Part shown: piece by piece, positions 7,405 through 16,784 of the stretch
Layout: each line of letters starts with the position of its first letter
Numbering within the stretch: the first letter of the stretch is position 1
Assembly (NCBI RefSeq): GCF_007829875.1
Contig: NZ_VIWV01000001.1
Span: forward strand, 6,570,501 to 6,634,500
Direction: 5' to 3'
DNA: 64,000 nt
Origin: Streptomyces capillispiralis
Lineage (GTDB): Bacteria; Actinomycetota; Actinomycetes; Streptomycetales; Streptomycetaceae
Program-made: the position numbers and the translations under genes
Notes under the pieces: generated by a model
The model's input: the letters and a program-made list of their open reading frames with translations, nothing else
Told to the model about the DNA's origin: nothing
Database searches by the model: none

Positions 7405-8442
7405 GTGATCACCACCACGGGCCTCACGAAGGTCTACCGCTCCCGCGGCCGCGAGGTCACCGCCCTGGACGGCGTCGACCTGCACGTCCGCGAAGGCGAG
7501 GTCTACGGCGTCATCGGCCAGTCCGGCGCCGGGAAGTCCTCCCTCATCCGCTGCGTCAATCTGCTGGAGCGCCCCACCTCCGGCACCGTGACCGTGGCCG
7601 GCCAGGACCTCACCGCGCTCGCCGGGCGCGGCCCGCGGGCCGGCCGGGAACTGCGGCAGGCGCGCAGCCGTATCGGCATGGTCTTCCAGCACTTCAACCT
7701 GCTGTCCTCGCGCACTGTGCAGGACAACGTGGAACTGCCGCTGGAAATCCTCGGCACCACTGGGAAGGAACGTTCCCGCAAGGCGCTGGAACTGCTCGAC
7801 CTGGTCGGCCTCGCCGACAAGGCCGGGGCCTACCCCGCCCAGCTCTCCGGCGGCCAGAAGCAGCGCGTCGGCATCGCCCGCGCCCTGGCCGGCGACCCCA
7901 AGGTGCTGCTCTCCGACGAGGCCACCAGCGCCCTCGACCCCGAGACCACCCGCTCGATCCTCACGCTCCTGCGCGACCTCAACCGGCAGCTCGGCCTCAC
8001 CGTCCTGCTCATCACCCACGAGATGGACGTCGTGAAGTCGATCTGCGACTCCGCCGCCCTCATGGAGCGGGGCCGCGTCGTCGAGTCCGGCACCGTCACC
8101 GAACTCCTCGCCACCCCCGGCTCCGAACTCGCCGCCGCGCTGTTCCCCGTCGGCGGCGAGGCGACCGGCGACGACCGCACCGTCCTCGACGTCACCTTCC
8201 ACGGTGAGAGCGCGACCCAGCCGGTCATCTCCCAGCTGTCGCGCACCTACAACATCGACATATCGATCCTCGGCGCCGCCATCGACACCGTCGGCGGACT
8301 CCAGGTCGGCCGCATGCGCATCGAACTGCCCGGCCGCTACGAGGACAACGTCGTACCGGTCGGCTTCCTGCGCGAACAGGGCCTGCAGATCGACGTCGTC
8401 GGCCGCGAAACGCCCGCACTGGTCAAGGAGGGGGCCAAGTGA
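7405..8442 (+). CDS. metN: Methionine ABC importer ATP-binding protein
   Basis: The 345-residue product has Walker A GQSGAGKSS near residue 38, the Q-loop in VFQHFNLL, the signature LSGGQKQR, Walker B VLLSDEAT and the switch His in LLITHEMD. A C-terminal ACT-like NIL domain (about residues 255-340) is typical of MetN and lets methionine inhibit transport. GTG 7405 (protein starting MITTTGL) is preferred; GTG 7390 in the same frame is possible. It overlaps metI by GTGA, so the two are translationally coupled. It powers uptake of D/L-methionine with MetI and MetQ. Confidence 0.95.
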   Translation: MITTTGLTKVYRSRGREVTALDGVDLHVREGEVYGVIGQSGAGKSSLIRCVNLLERPTSGTVTVAGQDLTALAGRGPRAGRELRQARSRIGMVFQHFNLLSSRTVQDNVELPLEILGTTGKERSRKALELLDLVGLADKAGAYPAQLSGGQKQRVGIARALAGDPKVLLSDEATSALDPETTRSILTLLRDLNRQLGLTVLLITHEMDVVKSICDSAALMERGRVVESGTVTELLATPGSELAAALFPVGGEATGDDRTVLDVTFHGESATQPVISQLSRTYNIDISILGAAIDTVGGLQVGRMRIELPGRYEDNVVPVGFLREQGLQIDVVGRETPALVKEGAK

Positions 8443-9176
8443 CCTGGTCCGAGATGCAGCCGCTGCTCGAACAGGCCTGTACCGAGACGCTCGTCATGGT
8501 CGGCTGGTCGACCCTGATCGCCGTCGTCGCCGGCCTCCCGCTCGGTGTCCTGCTGGTCCTCACCGACAAGGGCGGACTGCTGCAGAACACCGTGGTGAAC
8601 AAGGTCATCGGGCAGATCGTGAACATCGGCCGCTCGCTGCCGTTCATCATCCTCATGGTCGCCCTCATGAGCTTCACCCGCTGGATCACCGGCACCACCA
8701 TCGGCAGCGAGGCCGCGATCGTGCCCCTCGCCATCGGCGGCATCCCCTTCTTCGCCCGGCTCGTCGAGACGGCCGTGCGCGAAGTGGACCACGGACTCGT
8801 CGAGGCCGTGCAGGCCATGGGCGGCAACACCTGGACCATCGTCCGCAAGGTGCTCGTCCCCGAGGCGCTGCCCTCGCTGATCGCCAGCACCACCACCACC
8901 GTCATCGCCCTCATCGGCTACTCGGCCATGGCCGGCACCGTCGGCGGCGGCGGACTCGGCGACCTCGCCGTCCGCTACGGCTACCAGCGCTTCGAGACCG
9001 GCCTGATGTGGATCACCGTCGCGGTCCTCGCCGTGGTCATCTCCCTCATCCAGTTCGCCGGCGACTACGCCGCCCGCGCCCTGCACCGCCGCGGCGGCCG
9101 CTCGGGCCCCTCGCCCAGGCTCCGGCTGCTGAGGGCCAAGGAGCCCGCCGCGGCCGACGTGAGCAAGGTCGCGTAA
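8439..9176 (+). CDS. metI: Methionine ABC importer permease
   Basis: A 245-residue membrane protein with about five helices and the permease EAA loop (EAVQAMGGNTWTIVRKVLVP, near residue 127), where MetN docks. Length and sequence match MetI. The GTG start overlaps the metN stop by 4 nt and has GGAGGGGG upstream. MetI forms the channel for methionine across the cytoplasmic membrane. Confidence 0.94.
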   Translation: MTWSEMQPLLEQACTETLVMVGWSTLIAVVAGLPLGVLLVLTDKGGLLQNTVVNKVIGQIVNIGRSLPFIILMVALMSFTRWITGTTIGSEAAIVPLAIGGIPFFARLVETAVREVDHGLVEAVQAMGGNTWTIVRKVLVPEALPSLIASTTTTVIALIGYSAMAGTVGGGGLGDLAVRYGYQRFETGLMWITVAVLAVVISLIQFAGDYAARALHRRGGRSGPSPRLRLLRAKEPAAADVSKVA

Positions 9177-9236
9177 CCCCAAGAACTCCCCGTACCACCC
9201 AAGACGGGGTCGCACCACCAAGGAAAGGCACTTTTC

Positions 9237-10064
9237 GTGCGTAACACCGCCAAGATCACCACCGCTGTCCTCGCCGCCGGAGCCCTCACCCTCGGGCTCA
9301 CCGCCTGCGGCGCGGAGCAGGACGCCGCCACCGACACCTCCGGCCCGCTCGTCGTCGCCGCGAGCCCCGTGCCGCACGCCGAGATCCTGACCTTCGTCAA
9401 GGACAACCTCGCCGAGAAGGCCGGCCTCGACCTCGAGGTCAAGGAGTTCACCGACTACGTCACGCCGAACACGGCGACGGAGGACGGCTCGGTCGGCGCC
9501 AACTTCTTCCAGACCCAGCCGTACCTCGACGACTTCAACAAGAAGAACGGCACCCACGTCGTGTCCGTCGTCGACGTGCACCTGGAGCCGCTCGGCCTGT
9601 ACTCCCACAAGGTCAAGAAGGCCGACGAGCTGAAGAGCGGTGCGACCGTCGCGATCCCCAACGACACCGTCAACGAGGGCCGCGCCCTCCAGCTGCTCGC
9701 CGCCAACGGGCTCCTCACCCTCAAGGACGGCGTCGGCACCGCGGCCACCCCCGCGGACATCACCGAGAACCCGAAGAAGCTCGAGTTCAAGGAGCTGGAG
9801 GCGGCCCAGACGCCGCGCTCCCTGGACGACGTCGACGCCGCCGTCGTCAACGGCAACTACGCCATCGAGGCCGACCTCAAGCCCGCGAAGGACGCCCTGG
9901 TGCTCGAGTCCGCCAAGGGCAACCCGAACAGCAACCTCCTCGCGGTCAAGGAGGGCAACGAGGACGACCCGCGTGTGAAGAAGCTGGCCGACCTCCTCAC
10001 CTCCCCCGAGGTGAAGAAGTTCATCGAGGACACCTACGCCGGCTCCGTCGTCGCGTCCTTCTGA
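9237..10064 (+). CDS. metQ: Methionine-binding lipoprotein
   Basis: The 275-residue product has a lipoprotein signal ending in LTAC (lipobox, Cys 23) and the NlpA/MetQ fold markers ASPVPHAEIL, FTDYVTPN, NFFQTQPYLDDFN and VAIPNDTVNEGRALQLL. It captures methionine outside the cell and delivers it to MetI/MetN. GTG 9237 has AAGGAAAGG about 8 nt upstream. The gap to metI is 60 nt, consistent with one operon, and a strong terminator follows. Confidence 0.95.
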   Translation: MRNTAKITTAVLAAGALTLGLTACGAEQDAATDTSGPLVVAASPVPHAEILTFVKDNLAEKAGLDLEVKEFTDYVTPNTATEDGSVGANFFQTQPYLDDFNKKNGTHVVSVVDVHLEPLGLYSHKVKKADELKSGATVAIPNDTVNEGRALQLLAANGLLTLKDGVGTAATPADITENPKKLEFKELEAAQTPRSLDDVDAAVVNGNYAIEADLKPAKDALVLESAKGNPNSNLLAVKEGNEDDPRVKKLADLLTSPEVKKFIEDTYAGSVVASF

Positions 10065-10087
10065 TCCCCCGGCCCGGCACCGGCCAC

Positions 10088-10126
10088 CCACGGGGTCCAC
10101 TCCGCTGCAGGGAGTGGACCCCGTGG
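10088..10126 (+). terminator. Terminator of metNIQ
   Basis: A perfect 16-bp stem (CCACGGGGTCCACTCC with its complement) with a 7-nt loop starts 24 nt after the metQ stop. Confidence 0.8.
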
Positions 10127-10202
10127 TGCGGTTCGGTGCTTTCATGCTGCATGCTGGGCAGTTCAGCACCACCCGACGGTCTCTCAGGTTACGGAGCGGC
10201 GC

Positions 10203-10841
10203 ATGACGAGCACCTTCCCCAACATCTCCATCAGCACGGAGCGGTTGGTGCTGCGTCCCCTCGACACGGACGACGTCCCCGCCCTCGCCGCGATGATGAA
10301 CGACGACCAGGTCGCCGCCTGGACCGACGTCCCCCAGCCGTTCACCGAGCGGTCCGCCCACAGATGGATCACCGAACGCGCCCCCGCCGAACGCGCGTCC
10401 GGCCGCGGCCTCGACCTCGCCGTCACCGAGTTCCTCACCCAGCGCCTGGTCGGCGTCGTCCAGCTGGCCAAGACCAACTGGCACGTACGGTCCACCGAGC
10501 TGTCGTACATCATCGCCCCCTGGGCGCGCGGCGAGGGCTACGCCTCCGAGGCCGCGCTCGCCACCGCCCAGTGGCTCCTGCGCGACCGGAAACTCGAACG
10601 CATCGAACTGCGCACCGCCGCCGACAACACCGCCTCCCAGCAGGTCGCCCAGAAGATCGGCTGCATCAACGAGGGCGTGCTCCGCAACGCCTGCATAGCC
10701 CACGTCCGCACCGACGACGGCAGCTGGAGCGAGGTGCGCACCGACTACATCGTGTGGAGCCTGCTGCCCGAGGACATCGAGGGTGCGGACGGACACCTGG
10801 CCGACACCGGCGGGTTCGCCGGTTACACGGACTGGAACTGA
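10203..10841 (+). CDS. GNAT acetyltransferase, RimJ/RimL type
   Basis: The 212-residue protein starts with TERLVLRPLDTDDVPAL, the typical entry of RimJ/RimL-like N-acetyltransferases, and carries APWARGEGYASEAALA (acetyl-CoA loop) and ADNTASQQVAQKIGC (motif B). Family members acetylate N-terminal amines of ribosomal proteins, peptides or small amines; the substrate here is unknown. GGAG lies 8 nt before ATG 10203. It is isolated between the metQ terminator and cobL. Confidence 0.87.
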   Translation: MTSTFPNISISTERLVLRPLDTDDVPALAAMMNDDQVAAWTDVPQPFTERSAHRWITERAPAERASGRGLDLAVTEFLTQRLVGVVQLAKTNWHVRSTELSYIIAPWARGEGYASEAALATAQWLLRDRKLERIELRTAADNTASQQVAQKIGCINEGVLRNACIAHVRTDDGSWSEVRTDYIVWSLLPEDIEGADGHLADTGGFAGYTDWN

Positions 10842-10979
10842 CCTCCGGGGACACCTCCCGCGGACCCATCCCCGACGGTACCGCCGCAGCGGTCCACGGC
10901 CGCACCGGGTAACCTCAGCAAACCCGCCCCGGGCGGGGAGCCGACGACGACCAGCGAAAACCCCAGGAGACTGACGACG

Positions 10980-12191
10980 ATGGCCGACCGGGTCACGGTG
11001 ATCGGCTGGGACGGCTCGCCGCTGACCGCCGCGGCACGCGCGGCGCTGGGCGCCGCCACGCTGGTGGCCGGTGCCTCCCACCACCTGGCACTGCCCGAGG
11101 TGCCCGTCGGCGCCGAACGCATCCGCCTCGGGTCCGTCGCGCTCGCCGCCCGCCGCATCGCCGCCCACCGCGGCACGGCGGTCGTCCTCGCCGACGGCGA
11201 CCCCGGCTTCTTCGGCGTCGTACGGACCCTGCGCGCACCCGAGTTCGGCCTGGAGGTCGAGGTCGTCCCCGGTGTCTCCTCGGTCGCCGCCGCCTTCGCC
11301 CGCGCCGGAATGCCCTGGGACGACGCACACGTGGTCGTCGCACACCCACGCACCCTGCGCCGTGCCGTGAACGTATGCCGGGCCCACGCCAAGGTGGCCG
11401 TCCTCACCTCGCCCGGCGCCGGCCCCGCCGAACTGGGCCTGCTGATGGAGGGCATCCACCGCACCTTCGTCATCTGCGAGGAACTCGGCACCGGACGCGA
11501 ACGGGTCACCGTCGTCACCTCCGACAAGGCCGCCGACCACACCTGGCGCGACCCCAACGTCGTCATCGTCATCGGCGGCCCGGTCACCGCCGGCGAGTCC
11601 GGCGGCTGGATCGCCGGACGCGACCCCGCCGGCGGCCCGCGCGGCTGGTCCCTGCCCGCCGAGGAGTACGGCGGCGAACTCGGCGAGGGCGAGCGGGAAC
11701 CGCTGCGCACCTCCCAACTCGCCCGGCTCGGACCGAGGCTCGGTGACCTCGTCTGGGACATCGGCTGCGGCAGCGGCGCCTTCGCCACCGACGCAGCCCG
11801 CGCCGGCGCGGCCGTCATCGCCGTCGACCGCGACGCGCACGCCTGCGCCCGCACCGACGCCGCCGCCCGCCGCCACGGGGTCCAGCTCCAGATCGTCCAC
11901 GGCACCGCCCCGCACGTCCTGGAGAACCTCCCCGAGCCGGACGTCGTACGCGTCGGCGGCGGGGGAGCGGCCGTGGTCTCCGCGGTCGCCGACCGCCGCC
12001 CGCAGCGCATCGTCGCGGACGCCGGAACCCGCGACGCCGCCGAACTCATCGGCCGCAACCTGACGGAACACGGTTACGTGGTCGAGTGCGCCCTCCTCCA
12101 GTCCGTCGAACTCGACACCCGGGCCTGGACGGAGAAGGAACGGAGCGTCGCGTTCCTGCTCAGCGGGGTGCTGCCCGCGCGCGGCACCTGA
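10980..12191 (+). CDS. cobL: Precorrin-6Y C5,15-methyltransferase, CbiE-CbiT fusion
   Basis: The 403-residue protein has an N-terminal CbiE tetrapyrrole methylase domain (about residues 1-200; VLADGDPGFFGVV and EVVPGVSSVAAAFARAGMPW) and a C-terminal CbiT domain (about 220-400; DLVWDIGCGSGAFATDAARAG is the SAM-binding loop). It methylates C5 and C15 of precorrin-6Y and decarboxylates the C12 acetate chain in corrin ring synthesis. ATG 10980 has AGGAG upstream. The neighbouring BluB-CobT and siroheme synthase genes support a B12 role, but most ring-synthesis genes must lie elsewhere. Confidence 0.93.
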   Translation: MADRVTVIGWDGSPLTAAARAALGAATLVAGASHHLALPEVPVGAERIRLGSVALAARRIAAHRGTAVVLADGDPGFFGVVRTLRAPEFGLEVEVVPGVSSVAAAFARAGMPWDDAHVVVAHPRTLRRAVNVCRAHAKVAVLTSPGAGPAELGLLMEGIHRTFVICEELGTGRERVTVVTSDKAADHTWRDPNVVIVIGGPVTAGESGGWIAGRDPAGGPRGWSLPAEEYGGELGEGEREPLRTSQLARLGPRLGDLVWDIGCGSGAFATDAARAGAAVIAVDRDAHACARTDAAARRHGVQLQIVHGTAPHVLENLPEPDVVRVGGGGAAVVSAVADRRPQRIVADAGTRDAAELIGRNLTEHGYVVECALLQSVELDTRAWTEKERSVAFLLSGVLPARGT

Positions 12192-12559
12192 TCCGGAAGC
12201 CGTCCCCGTGATCGGGTTGTCGTACCGCGCGCGGTAGGCTGGCCGATCGTTGTACCGCACGCGGGCACCCGGCGCTTCGTCGGTCAATGTCCCAGAAAGC
12301 GCGCCCGTTTTGACGGGTGTGTGGTACGGCAGAACCGGAAGACGCGCAACGTGGCGCAGTCCACAGCGGAACCGTCGCCGATCAAGCTGACGCGACGGCG
12401 GTGCGGCCGCGACAATGCCAGTGAATGGCTTTGTCGCCTTTTCCGGACGGGCCGTTCGTGCCGCTGGGGACGCACGCTCGTTCTTCAGTGTGGGGCGGTC
12501 GGTGCGCCGTTCCGGGTGAGCTGGTCGTAGGAGCACTAACCGATGGGCGAGGGGTACGC
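12192..12559. promoter_or_regulatory. 368-bp gap between cobL and the bluB-cobT fusion
   Basis: No gene with a credible start is present. It contains a 14-bp palindrome and a related copy 30 bp downstream (12223-12267) and a weak hairpin CCCGT/ACGGG near 12305. I looked for the conserved boxes of a cobalamin riboswitch and did not find them. Confidence 0.5.
12223..12267. promoter_or_regulatory. Paired operator-like palindromes upstream of bluB-cobT
   Basis: TACCGCGCGCGGTA (12223-12236) is a perfect 14-bp palindrome. A related copy, TACCGCACGCGGGCA, begins at 12253, exactly 30 bp later. A TAGGCT -10-like sequence overlaps the first copy at 12235-12240. The spacing of about three helical turns suggests a dimeric repressor at two sites. 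No regulator gene is adjacent. Confidence 0.45.
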
Positions 12560-15500
12560 ATGACCGACACCGGCCAGGTCCCGGGCGAGGGACTGCCGGA
12601 GAACGCAGGCATGGTGGAGCAGCCGGGCGTCCCCGCGCCCGGCACGTACACCTACCTCTCCGACAGTCCCGCCAGTCCGGCCGAGGAAGAAGACCTTCTG
12701 CTGCCCGGCGCGCAGAGCGCCTGGGGCAACGAGATCGCCCCGCCCCCGCCCGAGCCGGTCGTCGAGGCCGTGCACGAGCCCGGGCCGCACGAGACGGCCG
12801 GCCGCGACAGCGGCTCCGTCGACCTCGGCGGCGTCCGGCTCCCCGAGCCGCCGCAGCCGGCGCCGCGCCGCCCGCTGCACCTCGGGCCGCCCATCCCCGA
12901 CCTCTCCGCCGGTCCGGTCCGCTCCCTGGCCGACCGCGGCCCCGCCGACCTGCCGACCCGTCAGGCCGGCCCGCCGACCGTCGGCCCCGAGTACCTCGAC
13001 GTCCCTCGCGCGCGCGAGGCGACGGCACCGCAGGCGGCCGCGCCCTGGGGCGCGCAGGCCACGGTCGGCGCGGGGGCGGCGGCTGCGGAAACGGTTGTTC
13101 CGTCGCCGGAGCCGGTGGACGCGGCGCAGGCCTTCGTCACCCGCGTCGCCACGGAGGCGGTCGCCGCGCAGGACACCGGGGGCGCGGCCGGGGACCCCGG
13201 CCACGGCGTCCCCACGGACACCGGCGGTACCGGGACCGCGGCACAGCACACCGCCCCGGGCACCCTCACCGCCGAGGGTGACGGCACCCGGCCCACCGCC
13301 CCCGTCGCCACGCCGGGCCAGGCCCCCGCGACCGAGGCCCCGCAGGCCGCCGCGCCGGGCCACGCCCCGACGGCCGAGGCGGCCGCCCCGGAGTCCGGAG
13401 AGTCCGCGCAGGCCGCTGTTCCGGAGCAGGCGCAGGGACCGCAGCGGACGCAGGGGCCGGAGGAAGGTCCGGTGACGGACGCGGCGCCCGTCGAGGCGGT
13501 GTCCGTACAGGGCACCGCCCCGGCACAGGCCGAGCAGCAGGTGCCCGGAGCCGAGGCCGCCCCGGCGGCCACGGCCGTCGGCGTGCCCTCCGCGGAGGCC
13601 CCCGCACAGGACTTCGCGCAGGAGCCGGGAGCCGAGGCCGCCGCGCCGGGGACCGTCCCGGTGGCGGAGGCGCCCCAGGAGCCCGCGTCCGGGGAAGTGC
13701 CGTCGGCTCCGGCCGTCGGTCCGGAGCAGGTCCAGGCAGCGGAGGCGTCCCCGTCGGTGGCGGAGCCCGCCGCGGCGGAGGACCCGCAGGGTCTCGAAGC
13801 GCCGGGTGCGGAAGCCGCCGTGACGGAGCACGCCCCGGTGGCGGAGGCGCCGCAGGCTCCCGCGCCCGGGGAAGCGCCGTCCGCTCAGGCCGCCGCCGAG
13901 GAGGTCCAGGTGACCGAGGGCGTCTCGGGTGCCGAGGGTGCGACGCCGGAGGCCGTTGAGGCGCCGGCGGAGCCGCAGGCCGTTCAGGCGCCGGTCTTCG
14001 AAGCCCCCGCTCCGGAACCCGTCCAGGACGTCCAGGAGGCGCAGCCCGCTCCCGCGCCGGAAGCCGACGCGCTCCCCGCGACCGCTCCCGCGGAAGCGGA
14101 CACCACCGAGCCCGTTGCCGCCGCCTCCGCGGACGTGCCCGTCCCGGACGCCCCGGCCGAGGCCCCCGCCTCCCAGCCCGTCCCGGCCGAAGCCGCCGTC
14201 GCCGCAGGCACCACGGCTGCCGAAGCCCCCGCGCCGGCCCCGGCCGAGGCCCCCGCCCCCCAGCCCGTCCCGGCCCCGACCGAAGCCGTCGCCGCCGCAG
14301 GCACCACGGGTGCCGAGGCCCCCGAGCCGGCCCCGGCCGACGCACCCCCGGCCGGCACTCCGGAGGCACTCGACCACCCCGCCGGGCAAGCGGTCGACGC
14401 CGCCGCCGTCACCGAGCCCGTGCCGGACCTCGGCCCCGTCTCCGGCACGGACGCGCCCACCCCGCCCGCCGCCGAGGCCGAGGCGAACGCCGAGACGGCA
14501 CCCGCACCGGCACCCGCACCGGTCACGGAGGACGCCCACCCGGTCCAGGGCCCCCAGCAGACCCCCGCCCCCCTCCCGGGCACCGTCCCCCTGCACCCCG
14601 ACCCGGACCAGCCCCTCGGACAGTTCGTCCCGGTGGAGGGCACCGTGCCCACCACACCGCACCTCGCGCCCACCCCGCCGCAGGGCGTGACCGTCCCGGC
14701 CGCCCCGGACGCCGAGCCCGCGCAGAGCCCGGACGACCTGGACACCCAGGGCGCCGGCGTCGAGCCGGACGCGGAGGCCGAACCGGCACGGCACGCCGGC
14801 CCGGCCGCCCCCGCCTACGACGACGCCGAGCGCGAGGCCGTCCTGAAGGTCATGCGCGAACGCCGGGACATCCGCAACGGCTTCCGCAGCGACCCCATCC
14901 CGCACGAGGTGCTGCTCCGCGTCCTGGAGGCCGCCCACACCGCGCCCTCCGTCGGCCACTCGCAGCCCTGGGACTTCGTCGTCATCCGTTCCGCCGAGAC
15001 CCGGCGCGGCATGCACGAACTGGCCATGCGCCAGCGCGACGCCTACGCCAAGTCCCTCCCCAAGGGCCGGGCCAAGCAGTTCAAGGAACTGAAGATCGAG
15101 GCCATCCTCGACACGCCCGTCAACATCGTCGTCACCGCCGACCCCACGCGCGGCGGCCGGCACACCCTCGGCCGCCACACCCAGCCGCAGATGGCGCCGT
15201 ACTCGTCCGCGCTCGCCGTGGAGAACCTCTGGCTCGCCGCCCGCGCCGAGGGCCTCGGCGTCGGCTGGGTCAGCTTCTTCGACGAGCGCGAGATGGTCCG
15301 CGCCCTCGGCCTGCCCGAGCACCTGGAGGTCGTCGCCTACCTGTGCGTGGGCTACGTCGACGAGTTCCCGGACGAGCCCGAGCTGATGCAGGCCGGCTGG
15401 TCCAAGCGCCGCCCGCTGTCCTGGGTCGTGCACGAGGAGACGTACGGCCGTCGCGCCCTGCCCGGAGAGGAACCCCACGACCTGCTTGCCGAGACCGTCG

Positions 15501-16531
15501 CGCAGATCCGCCCGCTGGACGCCAAGGCGCTCGGCGAGGCGTGGGAGCGCCAGAAGCGCATGACCAAGCCCGCCGGCGCGCTGGGCATGCTGGAGATCAT
15601 CTCCGCCCAGCTGTCCGGCCTGTCCCGGCAGTGCCCGCCGCCGATCCCCGAGCCCGCGGCCGTCGCGATCTTCGCCGGCGACCACGGGGTGCACGCCCAG
15701 GGCGTCACCCCCTGGCCGCAGGAGGTCACGGCCCAGATGGTGGCCAACTTCCTCGGCGGGGGAGCGGTCTGCAACGCGTTCGCCGCTCAGGTGGGCGCCG
15801 AGGTCTGCGTCGTCGACGTGGGCGTGTCCACCGACCTCCCGGCCACACCCGGTCTGCTGCCGCGCAAGATCCGCGCCGGCACGTCCGACATGACCACCGG
15901 CCCCGCGATGACCCGCGAGGAGGTCAAGAAGGCCATCGAGGTGGGCATCGAGACCGCGCGCGACCTGGTCGCGGCCGGCAACAAGGCGCTGCTGACCGGT
16001 GAGATGGGCATCGCGAACACCACCGCGTCCGCCGCCCTCATCTCCGTGTTCACCGGCGCCGACCCGGCCGAGGTCACCGGCCGCGGCACTGGCATCAACG
16101 ACGAGACCCTGGCCCGCAAGACGGAGGTCGTGCGCCGCGCCCTCGAACTCCACCAGCCGGACCCGGCCGACCCCATCGGTGTCCTGGCCGCGGTCGGCGG
16201 CTTCGAGCACGCCGCCATGGTGGGCCTGCTCCTCGGCGGAGCGTCACTGCGTACGCCGGTCATCCTGGACGGGGTGAGCGCCGGCGCCGCCGCCCTGGTG
16301 GCCCGGGCCATCGCCCCCGAGGTGCTGGCCGCCTGCATCGCGGGGCACCGCAGCGCCGAGCCCGGACACGTCGCGGCCCTCAACAAGCTGGGCCTGCGCC
16401 CCCTGGTCGACCTCGACCTCCGCCTCGGCGAGGGCACGGGAGCCCTGCTCGCCCTCCCGCTCGTGCAGAGCACGGCCCGGGCGATGCACGAGGTGGCGAC
16501 GTTCGATTCGGCGGGGGTCACGGAGAAGTAA
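12560..16531 (+). CDS. cobT: BluB-CobT fusion with long disordered N-terminus
   Basis: The 1323-residue protein has three parts. Residues 1-750 are Ala/Pro/Glu/Val-rich low-complexity sequence with imperfect repeats (for example EAPAPAPAEAPAPQPVPAP). Residues about 752-970 are a BluB nitroreductase-like domain (RRDIRNGFRSDPIP, AAHTAPSVGHSQPWDFVVI, GLGVGWVSFFDE), which makes 5,6-dimethylbenzimidazole from FMNH2. Residues about 975-1323 are CobT (AIFAGDHGVHAQGVTPWPQE, LRLGEGTGALLALPL with the catalytic Glu), which makes alpha-ribazole phosphate. ATG 12560 has GAGGGG 5 nt upstream; the open frame further upstream has no such site. The fusion could channel the base from BluB to CobT. Confidence 0.9.
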   Translation: MTDTGQVPGEGLPENAGMVEQPGVPAPGTYTYLSDSPASPAEEEDLLLPGAQSAWGNEIAPPPPEPVVEAVHEPGPHETAGRDSGSVDLGGVRLPEPPQPAPRRPLHLGPPIPDLSAGPVRSLADRGPADLPTRQAGPPTVGPEYLDVPRAREATAPQAAAPWGAQATVGAGAAAAETVVPSPEPVDAAQAFVTRVATEAVAAQDTGGAAGDPGHGVPTDTGGTGTAAQHTAPGTLTAEGDGTRPTAPVATPGQAPATEAPQAAAPGHAPTAEAAAPESGESAQAAVPEQAQGPQRTQGPEEGPVTDAAPVEAVSVQGTAPAQAEQQVPGAEAAPAATAVGVPSAEAPAQDFAQEPGAEAAAPGTVPVAEAPQEPASGEVPSAPAVGPEQVQAAEASPSVAEPAAAEDPQGLEAPGAEAAVTEHAPVAEAPQAPAPGEAPSAQAAAEEVQVTEGVSGAEGATPEAVEAPAEPQAVQAPVFEAPAPEPVQDVQEAQPAPAPEADALPATAPAEADTTEPVAAASADVPVPDAPAEAPASQPVPAEAAVAAGTTAAEAPAPAPAEAPAPQPVPAPTEAVAAAGTTGAEAPEPAPADAPPAGTPEALDHPAGQAVDAAAVTEPVPDLGPVSGTDAPTPPAAEAEANAETAPAPAPAPVTEDAHPVQGPQQTPAPLPGTVPLHPDPDQPLGQFVPVEGTVPTTPHLAPTPPQGVTVPAAPDAEPAQSPDDLDTQGAGVEPDAEAEPARHAGPAAPAYDDAEREAVLKVMRERRDIRNGFRSDPIPHEVLLRVLEAAHTAPSVGHSQPWDFVVIRSAETRRGMHELAMRQRDAYAKSLPKGRAKQFKELKIEAILDTPVNIVVTADPTRGGRHTLGRHTQPQMAPYSSALAVENLWLAARAEGLGVGWVSFFDEREMVRALGLPEHLEVVAYLCVGYVDEFPDEPELMQAGWSKRRPLSWVVHEETYGRRALPGEEPHDLLAETVAQIRPLDAKALGEAWERQKRMTKPAGALGMLEIISAQLSGLSRQCPPPIPEPAAVAIFAGDHGVHAQGVTPWPQEVTAQMVANFLGGGAVCNAFAAQVGAEVCVVDVGVSTDLPATPGLLPRKIRAGTSDMTTGPAMTREEVKKAIEVGIETARDLVAAGNKALLTGEMGIANTTASAALISVFTGADPAEVTGRGTGINDETLARKTEVVRRALELHQPDPADPIGVLAAVGGFEHAAMVGLLLGGASLRTPVILDGVSAGAAALVARAIAPEVLAACIAGHRSAEPGHVAALNKLGLRPLVDLDLRLGEGTGALLALPLVQSTARAMHEVATFDSAGVTEK

Positions 16532-16597
16532 GGCGCCCTCCGCGTCCCCGGGTGGCCGTGAGCCACCGTCGTCAACGCCCGGACGGCCGCGGGAAGT

Positions 16598-16638
16598 CGG
16601 TCCTCCCCCCAGTGCCCCGAGGGCCTGGGGGAGGACCG
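16598..16638 (+). terminator. Terminator after bluB-cobT
   Basis: CGGTCCTCCCCC (16598-16609) pairs perfectly with 16627-16638, a 12-bp stem with an inner extension, 67 nt after the stop codon. Confidence 0.7.
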
Positions 16639-16784
16639 GGCGGAACGGCTGGGCACGGCCACCCCCGCGCCCGGCCCCCGGGGAACCCCCTGCCCATCCA
16701 CCGGACACCGGCCCCGCCCGAACCAGCGCACCCTTAAAATTCGCACGTCAGGGCCACCGCACGCCGCAAGAGGAGCCGTCCCTC

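Noticed and set aside
12192-12559. Cobalamin riboswitch before bluB-cobT
   Set aside because: The conserved B12-box and associated core could not be found by eye. A covariance search would settle it.
8337-13028. A 1563-codon open frame on the minus strand
   Set aside because: It runs antisense to metN, metI, metQ, the GNAT gene and cobL, which have motifs and ribosome binding sites. It is a shadow of high GC content.
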